The notes below the pieces were generated by a model, which made no database searches, was not told where the DNA came from, and worked only from the letters and a program-made list of their open reading frames with translations. A stretch of DNA of 64,000 nucleotides from Corynebacterium sp. ACRPS (GTDB lineage: Bacteria; Actinomycetota; Actinomycetes; Mycobacteriales; Mycobacteriaceae), in the NCBI RefSeq assembly GCF_022346005.1, contig NZ_JAKRMY010000005.1, positions 1 through 64,000 of the forward strand. Direction: 5' to 3'. Each line of letters opens with the position of its first letter. The first letter of the stretch is position 1. The translations under genes and the position numbers were made by a program. Positions 17,344 through 27,119 of this stretch are shown piece by piece.

Positions 17344-18147
17344 CTAAATGAGGGTTGCGCCGTAGTCCACGGTCCATTTCTGGATATAGGAAATAAACTC
17401 GCCCCACAGGCCGGTAATCAGGGCAACGCCCACGAGGATCATCGCCACGCCGCCAATAATCTGAATGGTGCGCGAGTGCTTGCGGGCCCACGAGATGGTG
17501 CGCATCGCCCGGGCGGATCCCAGCGCCACCAGCAGGAACGGCAGGCCAAGGCCCAGGCAATAGCCCACGATGAGCAGGGCGCCGCGGGCGGCGGTCACGC
17601 CTTCGGTACCGGCGGAAATGGACACAATCGCCGCCAGCGTGGGTCCCAGGCACGGCGTCCAGCCCAGCGCGAACACGCCGCCCAAAAGTGGCGCGCCCAG
17701 CCACGTGGTCCAGCGCTTTGGCGCCAAGCGCGTGTCTTTCTGCAGCGCCGGAATCGCGCCCAGGAAAACCACGCCCATCAAGATGGTGACGCCGCCGCCC
17801 ACGCGCATCAGCGTATCGGCGTTGAGCGTGAGCGCGGAAATCGCGCCAAAGACCGAGACCGTCGCCAGCACAAAGACCACGGTAAAGCCCAAGATGAACA
17901 GCGCTGCCGCCAGCACGACGGCCCATTGCCTGCGCTTGCCGACGCCCACCCCCAGCTTCTCGTCATAGCTCACCTCACCGCCAACCACGCTGGCGAGGTA
18001 CGAGATATAGCCGGGCACCAGCGGGATGACGCAGGGGCTGGCAAAGCTGACGAGACCCGCCAGAGCCGCGGCGAGGATGCCGAGGATCAACGGGCCGGAG
18101 GTGGCAGCTTCGGCAAACTGGCCGCCGATATTTGCTGCGTAATCCAT
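17344..18147 (-). CDS. ccdA: Thiol-disulfide transporter CcdA
   Basis: CcdA carries reducing equivalents across the membrane to keep apocytochrome thiols reduced. The 267-residue protein has about six membrane helices and the two conserved Cys, in FASPCVIPLVPGY and LGWTPCLGPTLAA. The start codon at 18147 abuts the resA stop at 18148, so the operon is tightly packed. Confidence 0.92.
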   Translation of the reverse strand: MDYAANIGGQFAEAATSGPLILGILAAALAGLVSFASPCVIPLVPGYISYLASVVGGEVSYDEKLGVGVGKRRQWAVVLAAALFILGFTVVFVLATVSVFGAISALTLNADTLMRVGGGVTILMGVVFLGAIPALQKDTRLAPKRWTTWLGAPLLGGVFALGWTPCLGPTLAAIVSISAGTEGVTAARGALLIVGYCLGLGLPFLLVALGSARAMRTISWARKHSRTIQIIGGVAMILVGVALITGLWGEFISYIQKWTVDYGATLI

Positions 18148-18765
18148 TTATTCCTTTTCTAACTTATCCACAACATCCATCACGTCATCGGTAGTGATGG
18201 ACCGCAAGAAAACGGTAGCCGGACGGTGTTGTTTATCCAAGACGATCGTGGTCGGCACCACGGACGTAGGCACGCCGCCGAGCGCCGCGGCCGTCTTAAA
18301 CGGCGGGTCATAGATGGAGGGGTACTCCAGCCCGTTATCGTCCAAGAAGTCATTGGATACCTGCGGGTTATAGTCGCGCACGTTGATGCCTAAGACGGTA
18401 CCCAGGTCGCGTTTTTGCAGCTCTGCGTGCACTGCCTGCAGGTCATCGGCCTCAGCGCGGCACGGCGCGCACCACTGGCCCCAGGAATTCAAGACCACGA
18501 CTTCACCCTCGTAGTCATCCAAGGAAATGGTCTTATTCGTATCGCGGACATCGGCGCCGCTGAAACTGCGCAGCGGTTTCCTATCGGCTTCCTCGTAGTG
18601 GATTTCCCGCTCCCCGCCCGGGGAGATGAATTCGAATTCGCCGCCGGTGGCCACCGCGTTCTGCGCGTTCTCGGCGTCCTGCGTGCAGGCGGTCAAGGTC
18701 AGGGCGGTTATAGAAAGCGCGGCTGCCACAACGCGCGTTGCCGCACGGGTGCGTGTACGTGCCAT
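18148..18765 (-). CDS. resA: ResA/TlpA-like thiol-disulfide oxidoreductase lipoprotein
   Basis: This thioredoxin-fold protein reduces apocytochrome c on the outer face of the membrane, taking electrons from CcdA. The 205-residue protein has a signal peptide ending in a lipobox (ALTLTAC), so it is probably a lipoprotein. The active site is WCAPC in NSWGQWCAPCRAEADDL, and the cis-Pro is in VVPTTIV. The start overlaps the stop of the upstream phosphatase gene by one base (TAATG). Confidence 0.9.
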   Translation of the reverse strand: MARTRTRAATRVVAAALSITALTLTACTQDAENAQNAVATGGEFEFISPGGEREIHYEEADRKPLRSFSGADVRDTNKTISLDDYEGEVVVLNSWGQWCAPCRAEADDLQAVHAELQKRDLGTVLGINVRDYNPQVSNDFLDDNGLEYPSIYDPPFKTAAALGGVPTSVVPTTIVLDKQHRPATVFLRSITTDDVMDVVDKLEKE

Positions 18766-19373
18766 TAAATCTCCTGCGCCGGCGAGGAGTAGAAGATATC
18801 GGTGACCTGGTTATCCTCAAAAAGCAGCGAGGTTACCGAGGCCAACGCGCACTCGCGGTTCCACGGCGCATGCGGCAGGCGCTGGCCCAGCACCGTGCGC
18901 TGCACCATCACGATGGGCAGCTGGTGACTCACCAGCACGGCTTCATGCCCCTCCGCCGCGGTATGCGCGCGGTCGACCGCACCGAGCATGCGCTCGGCGA
19001 TGCCCTCATACGCCTCACCCCACGACGGCTCCAGCGGGTTGACCATCTTCGGCCAGTGCCGCGGGTTCCACAGCGCCGAGCGCAAACCCTTGGTGCGCAG
19101 GCCCTCGAATTGGTTACCGGACTCGATGAGCGTCTTATCGACGTCCACATTTAGCCCCGTCACCTGCGCAATCGGCCGCGCCGTTTCCTGCGCGCGCTGC
19201 AGCGGCGAGGCCGCCAAATAGGTCACATCATGATCGCGGAAGCTTTCCGCCGTCCGCGCGGCCATGGAACGCCCGCGCGAGGATAGGTGATAGCCCGGGA
19301 TGCGCCCGTACAGGATCTTGCCCGGGTTGTGTACCTCGCCATGGCGCACGAGGTGAACGATGGTGCGTGTCAT
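18765..19373 (-). CDS. Histidine phosphatase family protein (phosphoglycerate mutase-like)
   Basis: This 202-residue cytoplasmic phosphatase has the catalytic RHG (HLVRHGEVHNPG) and the second His in VLVSHQLPI. The lack of the full phosphoglycerate mutase insertions suggests a broad phosphatase rather than a glycolytic mutase. The gene sits between hemL and the cytochrome c operon, an arrangement common in corynebacteria. Its substrate is unknown. Confidence 0.85.
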   Translation of the reverse strand: MTRTIVHLVRHGEVHNPGKILYGRIPGYHLSSRGRSMAARTAESFRDHDVTYLAASPLQRAQETARPIAQVTGLNVDVDKTLIESGNQFEGLRTKGLRSALWNPRHWPKMVNPLEPSWGEAYEGIAERMLGAVDRAHTAAEGHEAVLVSHQLPIVMVQRTVLGQRLPHAPWNRECALASVTSLLFEDNQVTDIFYSSPAQEI

Positions 19374-19409
19374 GTCTCTCCTTATTGAGCAGGCCTAGTT
19401 ACGCAGGCC

Positions 19410-20720
19410 TTATTGTGCGGGACGCGCTGCGGCCGCGGCCTTCGCGGCAGGCTTGAGGGCGGCATCGATGCGCTCGAAGTCGGCATCGCCAAGAGCATCA
19501 GAGACGAACCAGGTCTCGAACGCGCTCGGTGCCACGTAGATGCCGTTTTCAAGCAGCGCGTGGAAGAACGGGGCAAAGCGGAAGTTCTCCGCGGCCTGCA
19601 TATCCGCGAAGTTGCGGCCCTCGCCCTCTGCGAAGCGAATGGAGAACATGGATGCCGCGCGCTGAATGTGGTGCGCCACGCCCTCGGCCTCCAGCGCGGA
19701 AGAAATCATCGCGCCGAGCTGGTCGGCCTTTTCTTGCAGGCGGGGGTAGAGGGATTCATCGGCAAGCTGCAGCGACTTCAGGCCCGAGGCCATCGCCACC
19801 GGGTTACCGGACAAGGTGCCCGCCTGGTAGACCGGACCATCCGGCGCCAGGTAGTCCATGACCTCGGCGCGACCGCCAAAGGCCGCAGCCGGCAGGCCAC
19901 CGGAAACCACCTTGCCAAAGGTCACCAGGTCCGCCGCCACGCCATCGACGCCGTACCAGCCCTTATAGGAGGTGCGGAAGCCGGTCATAACCTCGTCGAG
20001 GATGAGCAGGGCGCCATCGGCATGCGCGATTTCCTTCAGCGCCGCGTTGAAACCCTCATTCGGAGCCACGGTGCCCATATTGCCGGCAGAGGCCTCCGCA
20101 ATGATGCAGGCAATCTGCCCCTCGTTCTCCGCGAAGGCCTCGCGCACCGCATCCAGATCGTTATAAGGAACGACGATGGTGTCCTTCGCCGTCGCACCCG
20201 TCACGCCCGGCGAATCCGGCAGGCCGAACGTCGCCACGCCCGAGCCTGCCGATGCCAACAGCGCATCCACGTGCCCGTGGTAGCAACCCTCAAACTTCAG
20301 CACCTTCGCGCGGCCGGTGTAACCGCGGGCCAAACGCACCGCCGACATGGTCGCCTCCGTGCCGGAGTTAACCATGCGCACCTTATCGGCCGCAGTGCGC
20401 TTGACGATTTCCTCCGCCAGCAGCGCCTCACCCTCCGTCGGCGTGCCGAAGCTCAGCCCGCCGGTGGCAGCCTGCTGCACGGCCTCGACGATTTCCGGGT
20501 GCGCATTGCCGTGGATCATCGGGCCGTAGGAGCTCACGAGGTCGACGTACTCATTGCCGTCGACATCCCACAGGCGCGATCCCTCGCCCCGCTCAATCAC
20601 GCGGGCCTGGCCGCCCACGGAGCCGAAAGCGCGCACCGGCGAGTTCACCCCGCCCGGGATCACTTTGGAGGAACGCTCGAACCACTGTTGCGACTGGGAA
20701 GTATTAGGCATGTCTGTCAT
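19410..20720 (-). CDS. hemL: Glutamate-1-semialdehyde 2,1-aminomutase
   Basis: HemL converts glutamate-1-semialdehyde to 5-aminolevulinate with PLP. This protein of about 436 residues has the class III aminotransferase core, with the PLP-binding Lys in [20 protein letters not shown] and the cofactor Asp in [11 protein letters not shown]. The N-terminus [17 protein letters not shown] is diagnostic of HemL. The ATG at 20720 is preferred over the longer in-frame start. No strong ribosome binding site is seen. It is separated from hemY by two unrelated plus-strand genes. Confidence 0.93.
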   Translation of the reverse strand: MTDMPNTSQSQQWFERSSKVIPGGVNSPVRAFGSVGGQARVIERGEGSRLWDVDGNEYVDLVSSYGPMIHGNAHPEIVEAVQQAATGGLSFGTPTEGEALLAEEIVKRTAADKVRMVNSGTEATMSAVRLARGYTGRAKVLKFEGCYHGHVDALLASAGSGVATFGLPDSPGVTGATAKDTIVVPYNDLDAVREAFAENEGQIACIIAEASAGNMGTVAPNEGFNAALKEIAHADGALLILDEVMTGFRTSYKGWYGVDGVAADLVTFGKVVSGGLPAAAFGGRAEVMDYLAPDGPVYQAGTLSGNPVAMASGLKSLQLADESLYPRLQEKADQLGAMISSALEAEGVAHHIQRAASMFSIRFAEGEGRNFADMQAAENFRFAPFFHALLENGIYVAPSAFETWFVSDALGDADFERIDAALKPAAKAAAAARPAQ

Positions 20721-20855
20721 TCTAGCGACTCGCGCGCCATACAAAAGTTTGACTGTGCATGTCGGTGGAATTCACAGCAACCCACTAAGCTTTCCCGCGT
20801 TTCCGTGATACGTCATAGAAACGGCGTTCCCGCTGAGATGGCACACTGGGGAGGT

Positions 20856-21695
20856 ATGAAGATCGCATTTTTAGGAACCGGACGCATGGGCACCGAGCTT
20901 GCCCGCCACCTACTATCTGAGCACGAGCTGACGGTGTGGAACCGCACCGCTGAGCGCGCGCAACCGCTCGTGGACGAGGGCGCGGCGCGCGCCGATACCC
21001 CTGCCGCGGCCATCGAGGGCGCCGAGGTCATCATCACCTCCCTCTTCGGCCCCGACCAGATCCGCGAGGTGATCATCGAGCCGCAGCTTATCCCCGAGGG
21101 CATTACCTGGATCGACACCACGACGGTCTCGCCTGACGATGCCCGCGAGTTCGCCGCCGCCGTCGACTCCTACGTCCACTCCCCCGTCGTGGGCTCGCTG
21201 GGGCCGGCGCGCGAGGGCAACCTGGGCGTTTATGTCGGCACGCCCGACGATGACCGCCGCGAGGTCGCCCTCGGCCTTGCCGAGGCCTGGGCCGGCGAAG
21301 AGAAGCTGATTGGGGTGGAAACGGCGGCGACGGCGGCCATCGGCAAGCTGCTGGCCAACCTCGCCCTCGCCGTGACCGCCGAAGGCCTGCTCGAGGCCCT
21401 GCAGCTCGGCGAATCCGAGGGGCTCGATTCCGAGGTCATCCTGCAGATGCTCGACATCACCGGCCTGTCGTGCATGTCGAATATGAAAGGCCCATTCATC
21501 ACCGGCGAACGCAATACCGACCCCGGCGATTTCACCGTCGACGCCCTGGCCAAGGACGCCAAGCTCATGGAGAGCACCTCCGATAAGCCCCTGCCCGCCG
21601 TATCCGCTGCCATCGAGCGCTTCGCCGAGATGCAGGACATGGGCCACGGGAACCAGGACTTCTCATCCATCTTCGTTTTCCGCAATAAGGGCTAG
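20856..21695 (+). CDS. NAD(P)-dependent beta-hydroxyacid dehydrogenase-like oxidoreductase
   Basis: This 279-residue protein is of the 6-phosphogluconate/3-hydroxyisobutyrate dehydrogenase class. It has the N-terminal dinucleotide fold IAFLGTGRMGTELARHLL, the substrate motif VVGSLGPAREGNLGVYVG and the catalytic Lys in GKLLANLALAV. The substrate is unknown. The ATG at 20856 follows GGGGAGGT. It is divergent from hemL. Confidence 0.85.
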   Translation: MKIAFLGTGRMGTELARHLLSEHELTVWNRTAERAQPLVDEGAARADTPAAAIEGAEVIITSLFGPDQIREVIIEPQLIPEGITWIDTTTVSPDDAREFAAAVDSYVHSPVVGSLGPAREGNLGVYVGTPDDDRREVALGLAEAWAGEEKLIGVETAATAAIGKLLANLALAVTAEGLLEALQLGESEGLDSEVILQMLDITGLSCMSNMKGPFITGERNTDPGDFTVDALAKDAKLMESTSDKPLPAVSAAIERFAEMQDMGHGNQDFSSIFVFRNKG

Positions 21696-21810
21696 TTATT
21701 CACATGTCGCGTCAACGAACCGCGGCCTTTTAGCGCTTTTCGGGCGAGTTATCCACAGGCTGCGCTCGCGCGCCGCGCTTTAGTTGCGCTATCACCTTAA
21801 GCTGCGGGGC

Positions 21811-22851
21811 ATGACAGCACTTCAGGCATACCTCGCGGCCCTGGCGCCCGGCATCGACATCGTCGCCGGGTGCACAGGCATGTCCGCCCGCGAGCTGCGC
21901 GCGGCCGGTGCGCCGAATCGTACGGCGCGCACGCTGCTCACGCTTGCCGATGCCTTCTTCTCCCCCACCTCCTTTTCCCGGCAACAACGCCGCGCCGTGG
22001 CCGCCGCTCGCGAACGCGCCCACGCGCTGCCAACGCTCGAGGTCATCGAGCGCTACGCCACTCGCGCCAAGACCAAGCGCCAGGCATGGCAGCTGCGGGT
22101 GGAGCTCTGCCGCACCGCCGCGGATACCGATGAGATGGAAAAGCTCGCGCGCAAGAAGCTGCGCGAGATTAATCCGCCCACCCCGCCGCGCCCCGGCGTG
22201 CGCATTCGACGCCGCAAGGATGCGCCGTGGACGCTCGCGATTACCGGGCCCTCCGCCCTCATCGCTGACTTGGAGTCCAACCTGGACGAAAATGCACCCT
22301 TAGACTCCGTCGCGGGGCTTTTCTCCGGCTCCGCCGCCCCGCACCCCACGGTGACGACCAATGCGATCATCACGCTCGACGAGCTCGACCGCATCATCGA
22401 TGGCGACGGCGAAGAAATCACCATCCAACTCACCAACGGCGCGCGGCTCACCGGCGCCGAATTGGTCGCGCGCACCCTTTCCGAGCGCGGCCTTATCACC
22501 CTCGTGCATCCCTTCGAGGGCGCGGTAAACCTCTACCGCACCGAGCGCATGGCCAACGAGAAACAGCGGCTCATGGCCGCCGCCGAAAATCCCGTCTGCC
22601 CGTGGCCGCGGTGCAACTATCCCGCGGATAAGTGCCAAATCCACCACCTGGAAGCCTGGCAGCGCGGCGGCGATACCAATATGGCCAACCTTGCAGCCTG
22701 CTGCCCGTACCACAACGGCGTCAACGACGACGACCCGAATGCACCGCCGCGCCGCGGTCGCCTCGCCCGCAGGCGCGGGCGGGTGGTGTGGCAACCACCC
22801 TGGGCCGACACCGTGCCCGAAGCCGTGCCCGACCCGAGCGCCGAAACCTAG
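21811..22851 (+). CDS. HNH endonuclease (DUF222 / 13E12-repeat type)
   Basis: This 346-residue protein has a variable helical N-terminal region and a C-terminal HNH domain: CPWPRCNYPADKCQIHHLEA, then WQRGGDTNMANLAACCPYHN. It contains the zinc-binding Cys pairs and the catalytic His-His. Proteins of this layout are abundant and often multicopy in corynebacteria and mycobacteria (the 13E12 repeat family). Their biological role is unclear, possibly mobile-element related. The ATG at 21811 is chosen over an upstream TTG. Confidence 0.82.
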   Translation: MTALQAYLAALAPGIDIVAGCTGMSARELRAAGAPNRTARTLLTLADAFFSPTSFSRQQRRAVAAARERAHALPTLEVIERYATRAKTKRQAWQLRVELCRTAADTDEMEKLARKKLREINPPTPPRPGVRIRRRKDAPWTLAITGPSALIADLESNLDENAPLDSVAGLFSGSAAPHPTVTTNAIITLDELDRIIDGDGEEITIQLTNGARLTGAELVARTLSERGLITLVHPFEGAVNLYRTERMANEKQRLMAAAENPVCPWPRCNYPADKCQIHHLEAWQRGGDTNMANLAACCPYHNGVNDDDPNAPPRRGRLARRRGRVVWQPPWADTVPEAVPDPSAET

Positions 22852-23270
22852 TGCTCGCACCTAGCATAGGCCCCAGCACGGACTTCCGGCACTGCCCCAT
22901 AGCGCTGGTTTCTAGCACCGGTTCCCAGCACTGGAACCTCGCGCCCAGGTCCCGCCACCATTCCCGGCCGAGGGACAGGCCCTCACACATGCCAATTATC
23001 TGCGCGCATGTCAGGTTTCCGCACGCGCGGAATCGGCCGCAAACGCCTGTTCAGGCAGCAGTAACCCTGCTGCCTGTTTAGGCATGCCCAAAACCGTCGC
23101 GCTCCAGCTCCGGACCGCGACACGGTTCAAGTACGGGACCGCCGGCGATTCTTAATCACCGGTAGCGCCAGCCACCGACTGCGTTAGCTACAACCGACGC
23201 CAGTTGCAGCCGGCGCTAGTTGCAGCCGAGACCAGGTTCTGATGCTAAATGCGGGTGCCAACCACGCGAG
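22852..23270. other. Intergenic region of about 420 bases
   Basis: No gene is supported. It contains loosely repeated short motifs (CAGCACTGG/GCACCGGTTCCCAGC; GCCAGTTGCAGCCGGCGCTA then GTTGCAGCCGAG). No terminator with a T run is obvious at either convergent gene end. Confidence 0.5.
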
Positions 23271-24653
23271 CTAGCTGCCAGCGATGCGGGCGGCAGCAGC
23301 GCGCGCATCCGCGATGACCGCAGGAACGCCCACGCCGCCGGCCCAAGCCCCCGTGACGTCGACACCTGGGGACTGGGACAAGGCATCGCGCACGGCTGCC
23401 ACGGTGTCGAGGTGGGTGGCATCAAAGCGCGGCAGGCCGCCGAACCAGCGCTGGGTGAAGATTTCGGCAACGCCAGCCGCGCGGCCGTCGAAGCCGGTCA
23501 GGTGCTGCAGGTCATCGAGGGCGTAGTCCACGAGGTCGTCTTCCTCGGCGCGGACGATGGCGTCATCGCCGAACCGGCCGAACGAGGCACGCACCAGCGC
23601 CCCGCCGCGCTCTGCCAGGTGGGGCCATTTGCGCGATGACATCGTAAACGCCTTTGCGTGCACGTCATCTTGGTCGGTGGCGACGAGGATGCCGGAGTTT
23701 TGCGGCAGCGCGGTGCCGGAGGGATCGGTGTCAGACTCGAATTTGAGGCCCACGACTGCCGATGCCGCCAGCTTCACCCCCTTCAACCGCGTCGCCGCGT
23801 CCGGAGCCACCTTGGGCAGCAGCCGCGCGGCAGTCGGTGCCGGGGTAGCTACCAGCACGCGGTCGAAGGGCTCGGTATCGCCCGGCGCGCCGGTCAGGCG
23901 GAACTTATCGCCATCGCGCGTGATGCCAGAAATGAACGTGTCAACGAAAATCTTCGCATCGGATTTTTCCGCCAGGGTCTCGTAAACCTCGGCGTAGCCG
24001 CCGCGGAAGGTTTGGAAAACGGGCCCGGAACCGCTGGGGTTATCCGCACGGGCTTCCTCGAGGGAGCGCACGGCCGCAGAAAGGGTGACGGGGCCGAAGG
24101 CGGCGAGGGCATCGAGGGCATCGGCAAGCGTGGGGATGGTGGCGCGCAGGCCCAGGTCATCGGCGGTGCATGAGTACACTCCGCCCAGCAGCGCGGAAAC
24201 CACGCGGTCCACTAGGTCGCCGCCGTATTGTTGACGCACCAACTCACCGACCGAAACGTCGCCGCCCACGGTCCACTCGAAGGGCTGCTCGTTATCGATG
24301 CGCCGCGCCGTCTCCTCCGAAACCAGGTGCGCAACCGGCTCGGAATGCGACGGAATGCCCATCACCCCGCCCTGCGGCAGGGCTTTGAGCTCCCCGCTGT
24401 AGACCAGCGAGCGCAAACCTGACGGGTCAACTAAACTGCCGGCAAGGCCGAGGGAGTGGAAGAACTCCACGGCATCGCGCCGCCGAGCGAGGAAGGCCTC
24501 GGCGCCCATGTCGGTGGGGCCGTCATTAAACGGCACGGAATACAGCTTGCCGCCGATGCGCCCGGCGGCCTCGAAAACCTCGACGTCGTGATCGCGCAGT
24601 TCGTAGGCGGCGGTAAGGCCGGCGAGACCGGCACCGATGATGGCAATACGCAT
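23271..24653 (-). CDS. hemY: Protoporphyrinogen/coproporphyrinogen III oxidase HemY (CgoX-type)
   Basis: This FAD-dependent oxidase of late haem synthesis is, in actinobacteria, expected to act on coproporphyrinogen III in the coproporphyrin-dependent route. The 460-residue protein has the FAD fold at the N-terminus (IAIIGAGLAGLTAAYEL with acidic end of strand two in EVFEAAGRIGG) and a C-terminal FAD segment (GVDVTGAWAGGVGVPAVIAD). The start abuts the hemE stop. No hemQ or hemH is seen in the window. Confidence 0.9.
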   Translation of the reverse strand: MRIAIIGAGLAGLTAAYELRDHDVEVFEAAGRIGGKLYSVPFNDGPTDMGAEAFLARRRDAVEFFHSLGLAGSLVDPSGLRSLVYSGELKALPQGGVMGIPSHSEPVAHLVSEETARRIDNEQPFEWTVGGDVSVGELVRQQYGGDLVDRVVSALLGGVYSCTADDLGLRATIPTLADALDALAAFGPVTLSAAVRSLEEARADNPSGSGPVFQTFRGGYAEVYETLAEKSDAKIFVDTFISGITRDGDKFRLTGAPGDTEPFDRVLVATPAPTAARLLPKVAPDAATRLKGVKLAASAVVGLKFESDTDPSGTALPQNSGILVATDQDDVHAKAFTMSSRKWPHLAERGGALVRASFGRFGDDAIVRAEEDDLVDYALDDLQHLTGFDGRAAGVAEIFTQRWFGGLPRFDATHLDTVAAVRDALSQSPGVDVTGAWAGGVGVPAVIADARAAAARIAGS

Positions 24654-25688
24654 TTAGCCCTCCTCGTGAATGATGGATACGGCGCGGGTAATGGCCTCCG
24701 CGTCGGTGGTGGGCAGCACCCCGTGCCCAAGGTTCCAGATATGGGTGTCGATATCGCCGCGCTGCTGGGCGCGCTCGACCTCGCCGCGGATGGTGCGCAC
24801 GGCCTGGCGCACGGCATCGTCGCCGGCAAAAAGCAGCGCCGGGTCGAGGTTGCCCTGCAGCACGCGCGAGTTCACGCGCTGGGCGGCGTCGTCCATGGCA
24901 ACGCGGTAGTCCACGCCCATGACCTCGGAGCCGGCTTCGGACATCGCCTGTAGCAGCTCGCCGGTGCCCACGCCGAAGTGGATACGCGGAATATCGACGC
25001 TGGCGAGGATTTCCTGCGAATACGGCAGCACGAACTCGCGGTAGTCGCGCTCGTTGAGGTAGCCGGCCCAGGAATCGAAAAGCTGCATGGCGTCGATGCC
25101 GGCATCGACCTGCACCCGCAGGAAGTTAATGATGGTGGGCACGAGCCGGCGCATGAGCATATGCCACGTCTCGGGCTCGGCGTGCATGAGCGCCTTGGTG
25201 CGCTCGTGGTTCTTGGACGGCCCGCCCTCGATGAGGTAGCTGGCCAGGGTAAATGGCGCACCGACGAAGCCGATAAGCGCTTGGGTTTCGGTCAGCTCGT
25301 CGAGGATGCCCGCAATGCCTTGGGCGACTTCAGGCACGTCAGCTTCCAGAATAGGCAGCTTGCCGATGTCCCCCTTCTCCCTCACCGCCTTCTCCATCAC
25401 CGGCCCGCGGCCGGGCACGATGTCAACGTTGACGCCGGCGGCCTTGAGTGGGACCACGATATCGGAAAAGAGAATGGCAGCGTCCACGTCGTGGCGGCGC
25501 ACCGGTTGCAGGGTGATTTCTGCCAGGAGTTCCGGCATGAAGCAAGAGTCCAGCATGCCGATGCCCTCGCGGGCGGCGCGGTACTCCGGCAGGGAGCGAC
25601 CAGCTTGACGCATCAACCACACTGGCGGACGGGAGGGGGTGCGGCCGAGCGCGGCATCAATAATGGGGGCGCGGTTAAGTCGAGACAT
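24654..25688 (-). CDS. hemE: Uroporphyrinogen decarboxylase
   Basis: HemE removes four acetate carboxyls from uroporphyrinogen III to give coproporphyrinogen III. Family signatures are PPVWLMRQAGRSLPEYRA and the conserved GFVGAPFTLASYLIEG. Catalytic Asp is in AILFSDIVVPL and further substrate contacts are in FDSWAGYL. The ATG at 25688 (MSRLNRAP) was chosen; 25697 would add three residues. It lies about 85 bases from the upstream membrane gene. Confidence 0.93.
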   Translation of the reverse strand: MSRLNRAPIIDAALGRTPSRPPVWLMRQAGRSLPEYRAAREGIGMLDSCFMPELLAEITLQPVRRHDVDAAILFSDIVVPLKAAGVNVDIVPGRGPVMEKAVREKGDIGKLPILEADVPEVAQGIAGILDELTETQALIGFVGAPFTLASYLIEGGPSKNHERTKALMHAEPETWHMLMRRLVPTIINFLRVQVDAGIDAMQLFDSWAGYLNERDYREFVLPYSQEILASVDIPRIHFGVGTGELLQAMSEAGSEVMGVDYRVAMDDAAQRVNSRVLQGNLDPALLFAGDDAVRQAVRTIRGEVERAQQRGDIDTHIWNLGHGVLPTTDAEAITRAVSIIHEEG

Positions 25689-25773
25689 ACTCTTCATTAT
25701 GAATCAAAAGTTGGAGCAGGGGCTAATTTGCCGCGCCTTTGCCCTCGCGCGTCAATCGTACGATCAGCGCCCG

Positions 25774-26328
25774 TCAGCCCCGCCCGTGGAGGCTGCGGTG
25801 GGCAATGAACCGGTTGGACTGGGGTTGGAAGAGCAGAACCACCGCGATAAGCAGCGTCACGGCGATAAGCAGCAGGCCGAGCCCGCCGATACCAAGCGCC
25901 AAGGCTGCAATGTTGAAGAAAAGGGCAATCGCAATGACGAGGGAGATAATGCGGCGCGCCCACTTCGATCCGTTGGCGAGTTGGGCAGAAAAGAGCGCCA
26001 GAATGATCGCGCCGATGATATTAAATACCGAGACGAAAAGGCGGTTCGACCGCACATACTCGGCGATGCGCGAATCCGAAGGCTCCATCTGCTCGCCGCC
26101 TCCGCCGAAGATGCCGACCATGCCGCTGACCAGCATGATGACGGCGGCAACAACGAGTACCCAGTACGCCCACTGGAGCGGGCGCGGCCACACGGACAGG
26201 TCTTGATTCTGGGTGGTGTTCTGCACGGGGCGGTTATAATCGCGAGGCCCTGGGCGATGATTCTTGTCCGCAGAACCGCCGTTCTGGTCATCATCGCGCC
26301 GGCCGTGACCGGGGAACATGCTGGTCAT
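25774..26328 (-). CDS. Uncharacterised four-helix membrane protein in the haem gene run
   Basis: This protein of 184 residues has a polar N-terminus rich in Asp/Asn/Arg (about 45 residues), then about four membrane helices. A short acidic extracytoplasmic loop (GGGGEQMEPSDSRIAEYVRS) lies between helices one and two. It overlaps the stop of the upstream membrane gene by four bases and precedes hemE. Its fixed place between hemB and hemE suggests a link to haem supply or trafficking, but this is inference. No family is recognised with certainty. Confidence 0.6.
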   Translation of the reverse strand: MTSMFPGHGRRDDDQNGGSADKNHRPGPRDYNRPVQNTTQNQDLSVWPRPLQWAYWVLVVAAVIMLVSGMVGIFGGGGEQMEPSDSRIAEYVRSNRLFVSVFNIIGAIILALFSAQLANGSKWARRIISLVIAIALFFNIAALALGIGGLGLLLIAVTLLIAVVLLFQPQSNRFIAHRSLHGRG

Positions 26329-27110
26329 CGGTTGTCCTTGTGGTCATCGCCAAGCGATTGCTGGGAGGACTTGTCCCTGCCGCCCTTCTCCTTGGCCTCC
26401 TGCTTTTCGCGTTTCTCGCGCTCCTTATCCCGTCGCGCCTGCTCGAGTTCCTTCTCCAGCTCGCGCATCTGCTCCAGCTCGCCGGTGTAGTCGAGGGTGT
26501 CGGGCTTAACGGAGAATATGAGCCCCAATACGGCGGCGACGCCGACCAAGATTTGCACCATGCCGTCGGCGGCAAAGAGCCAGTCGGGGACGTCAGCGCC
26601 CGCGGGCGTGACCATGAAGGTCAGCAGGATGCGGAAACCGAAGTAAATGGAAAAGGCAAACCAGATGCGGCGCGAGGTGCCCGCGCGTTTTGATGGCCCC
26701 GCCAGCGACTTCAGCAAAAAGAGCAGCAGCACCAACACGCCGACGGCAATGGCGGCCGACAGAGCCACCGATCCATAGGCGGCCATTTCGATAAAGGAAT
26801 CCGATACTTCCTCGCCGTCTTCGCCACCCGAGGTGCTTTCGACCATCTGCTTGGCCTGCGCCATGAGCACATCGTGGTTGAGCAGGGTCAGCACCACGTT
26901 GAGGATCTGGTGGACGGTCTCGCCGGCGACGACGCCCAACCAGAGCCACAGCATGTAGACCACAGTCTCGGGGCGCTTGGCGCCGCCCTGCGAGCCCTTG
27001 CCGCGCTGGTCACGCGGGTCACCGGGCTGCGGCGGCCCAGGCTGCGGCCCCGGATCGCCCGGCTCCGGCGAAGCGGGCTGCGGCGACGGACGAGAAGAAG
27101 GCTGTGTCAC
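26325..27110 (-). CDS. Uncharacterised membrane protein with charged coiled-coil tail, hemB operon
   Basis: This protein of 261 residues has a Pro/Gly/Gln-rich cytoplasmic N-terminus (PSPQPASPEPGDPGPQPGPP), four membrane helices and a long highly charged C-terminal tail (LEQARRDKEREKREKQEAKE) that is probably helical. The gene starts nine bases after the hemB stop and its stop overlaps the next membrane gene by four bases, so both are co-transcribed with hemB. No enzyme motif is seen. Confidence 0.65.
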   Translation of the reverse strand: MTQPSSRPSPQPASPEPGDPGPQPGPPQPGDPRDQRGKGSQGGAKRPETVVYMLWLWLGVVAGETVHQILNVVLTLLNHDVLMAQAKQMVESTSGGEDGEEVSDSFIEMAAYGSVALSAAIAVGVLVLLLFLLKSLAGPSKRAGTSRRIWFAFSIYFGFRILLTFMVTPAGADVPDWLFAADGMVQILVGVAAVLGLIFSVKPDTLDYTGELEQMRELEKELEQARRDKEREKREKQEAKEKGGRDKSSQQSLGDDHKDNR

Positions 27111-27119
27111 AAGAATCCT

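Noticed and set aside
19413..20855. Long open frame on the plus strand opposite hemL
   Set aside because: It is an antisense shadow of hemL with Arg/His/Gly-rich composition typical of GC-rich antisense frames. Only the part from 20856 encodes a real protein.
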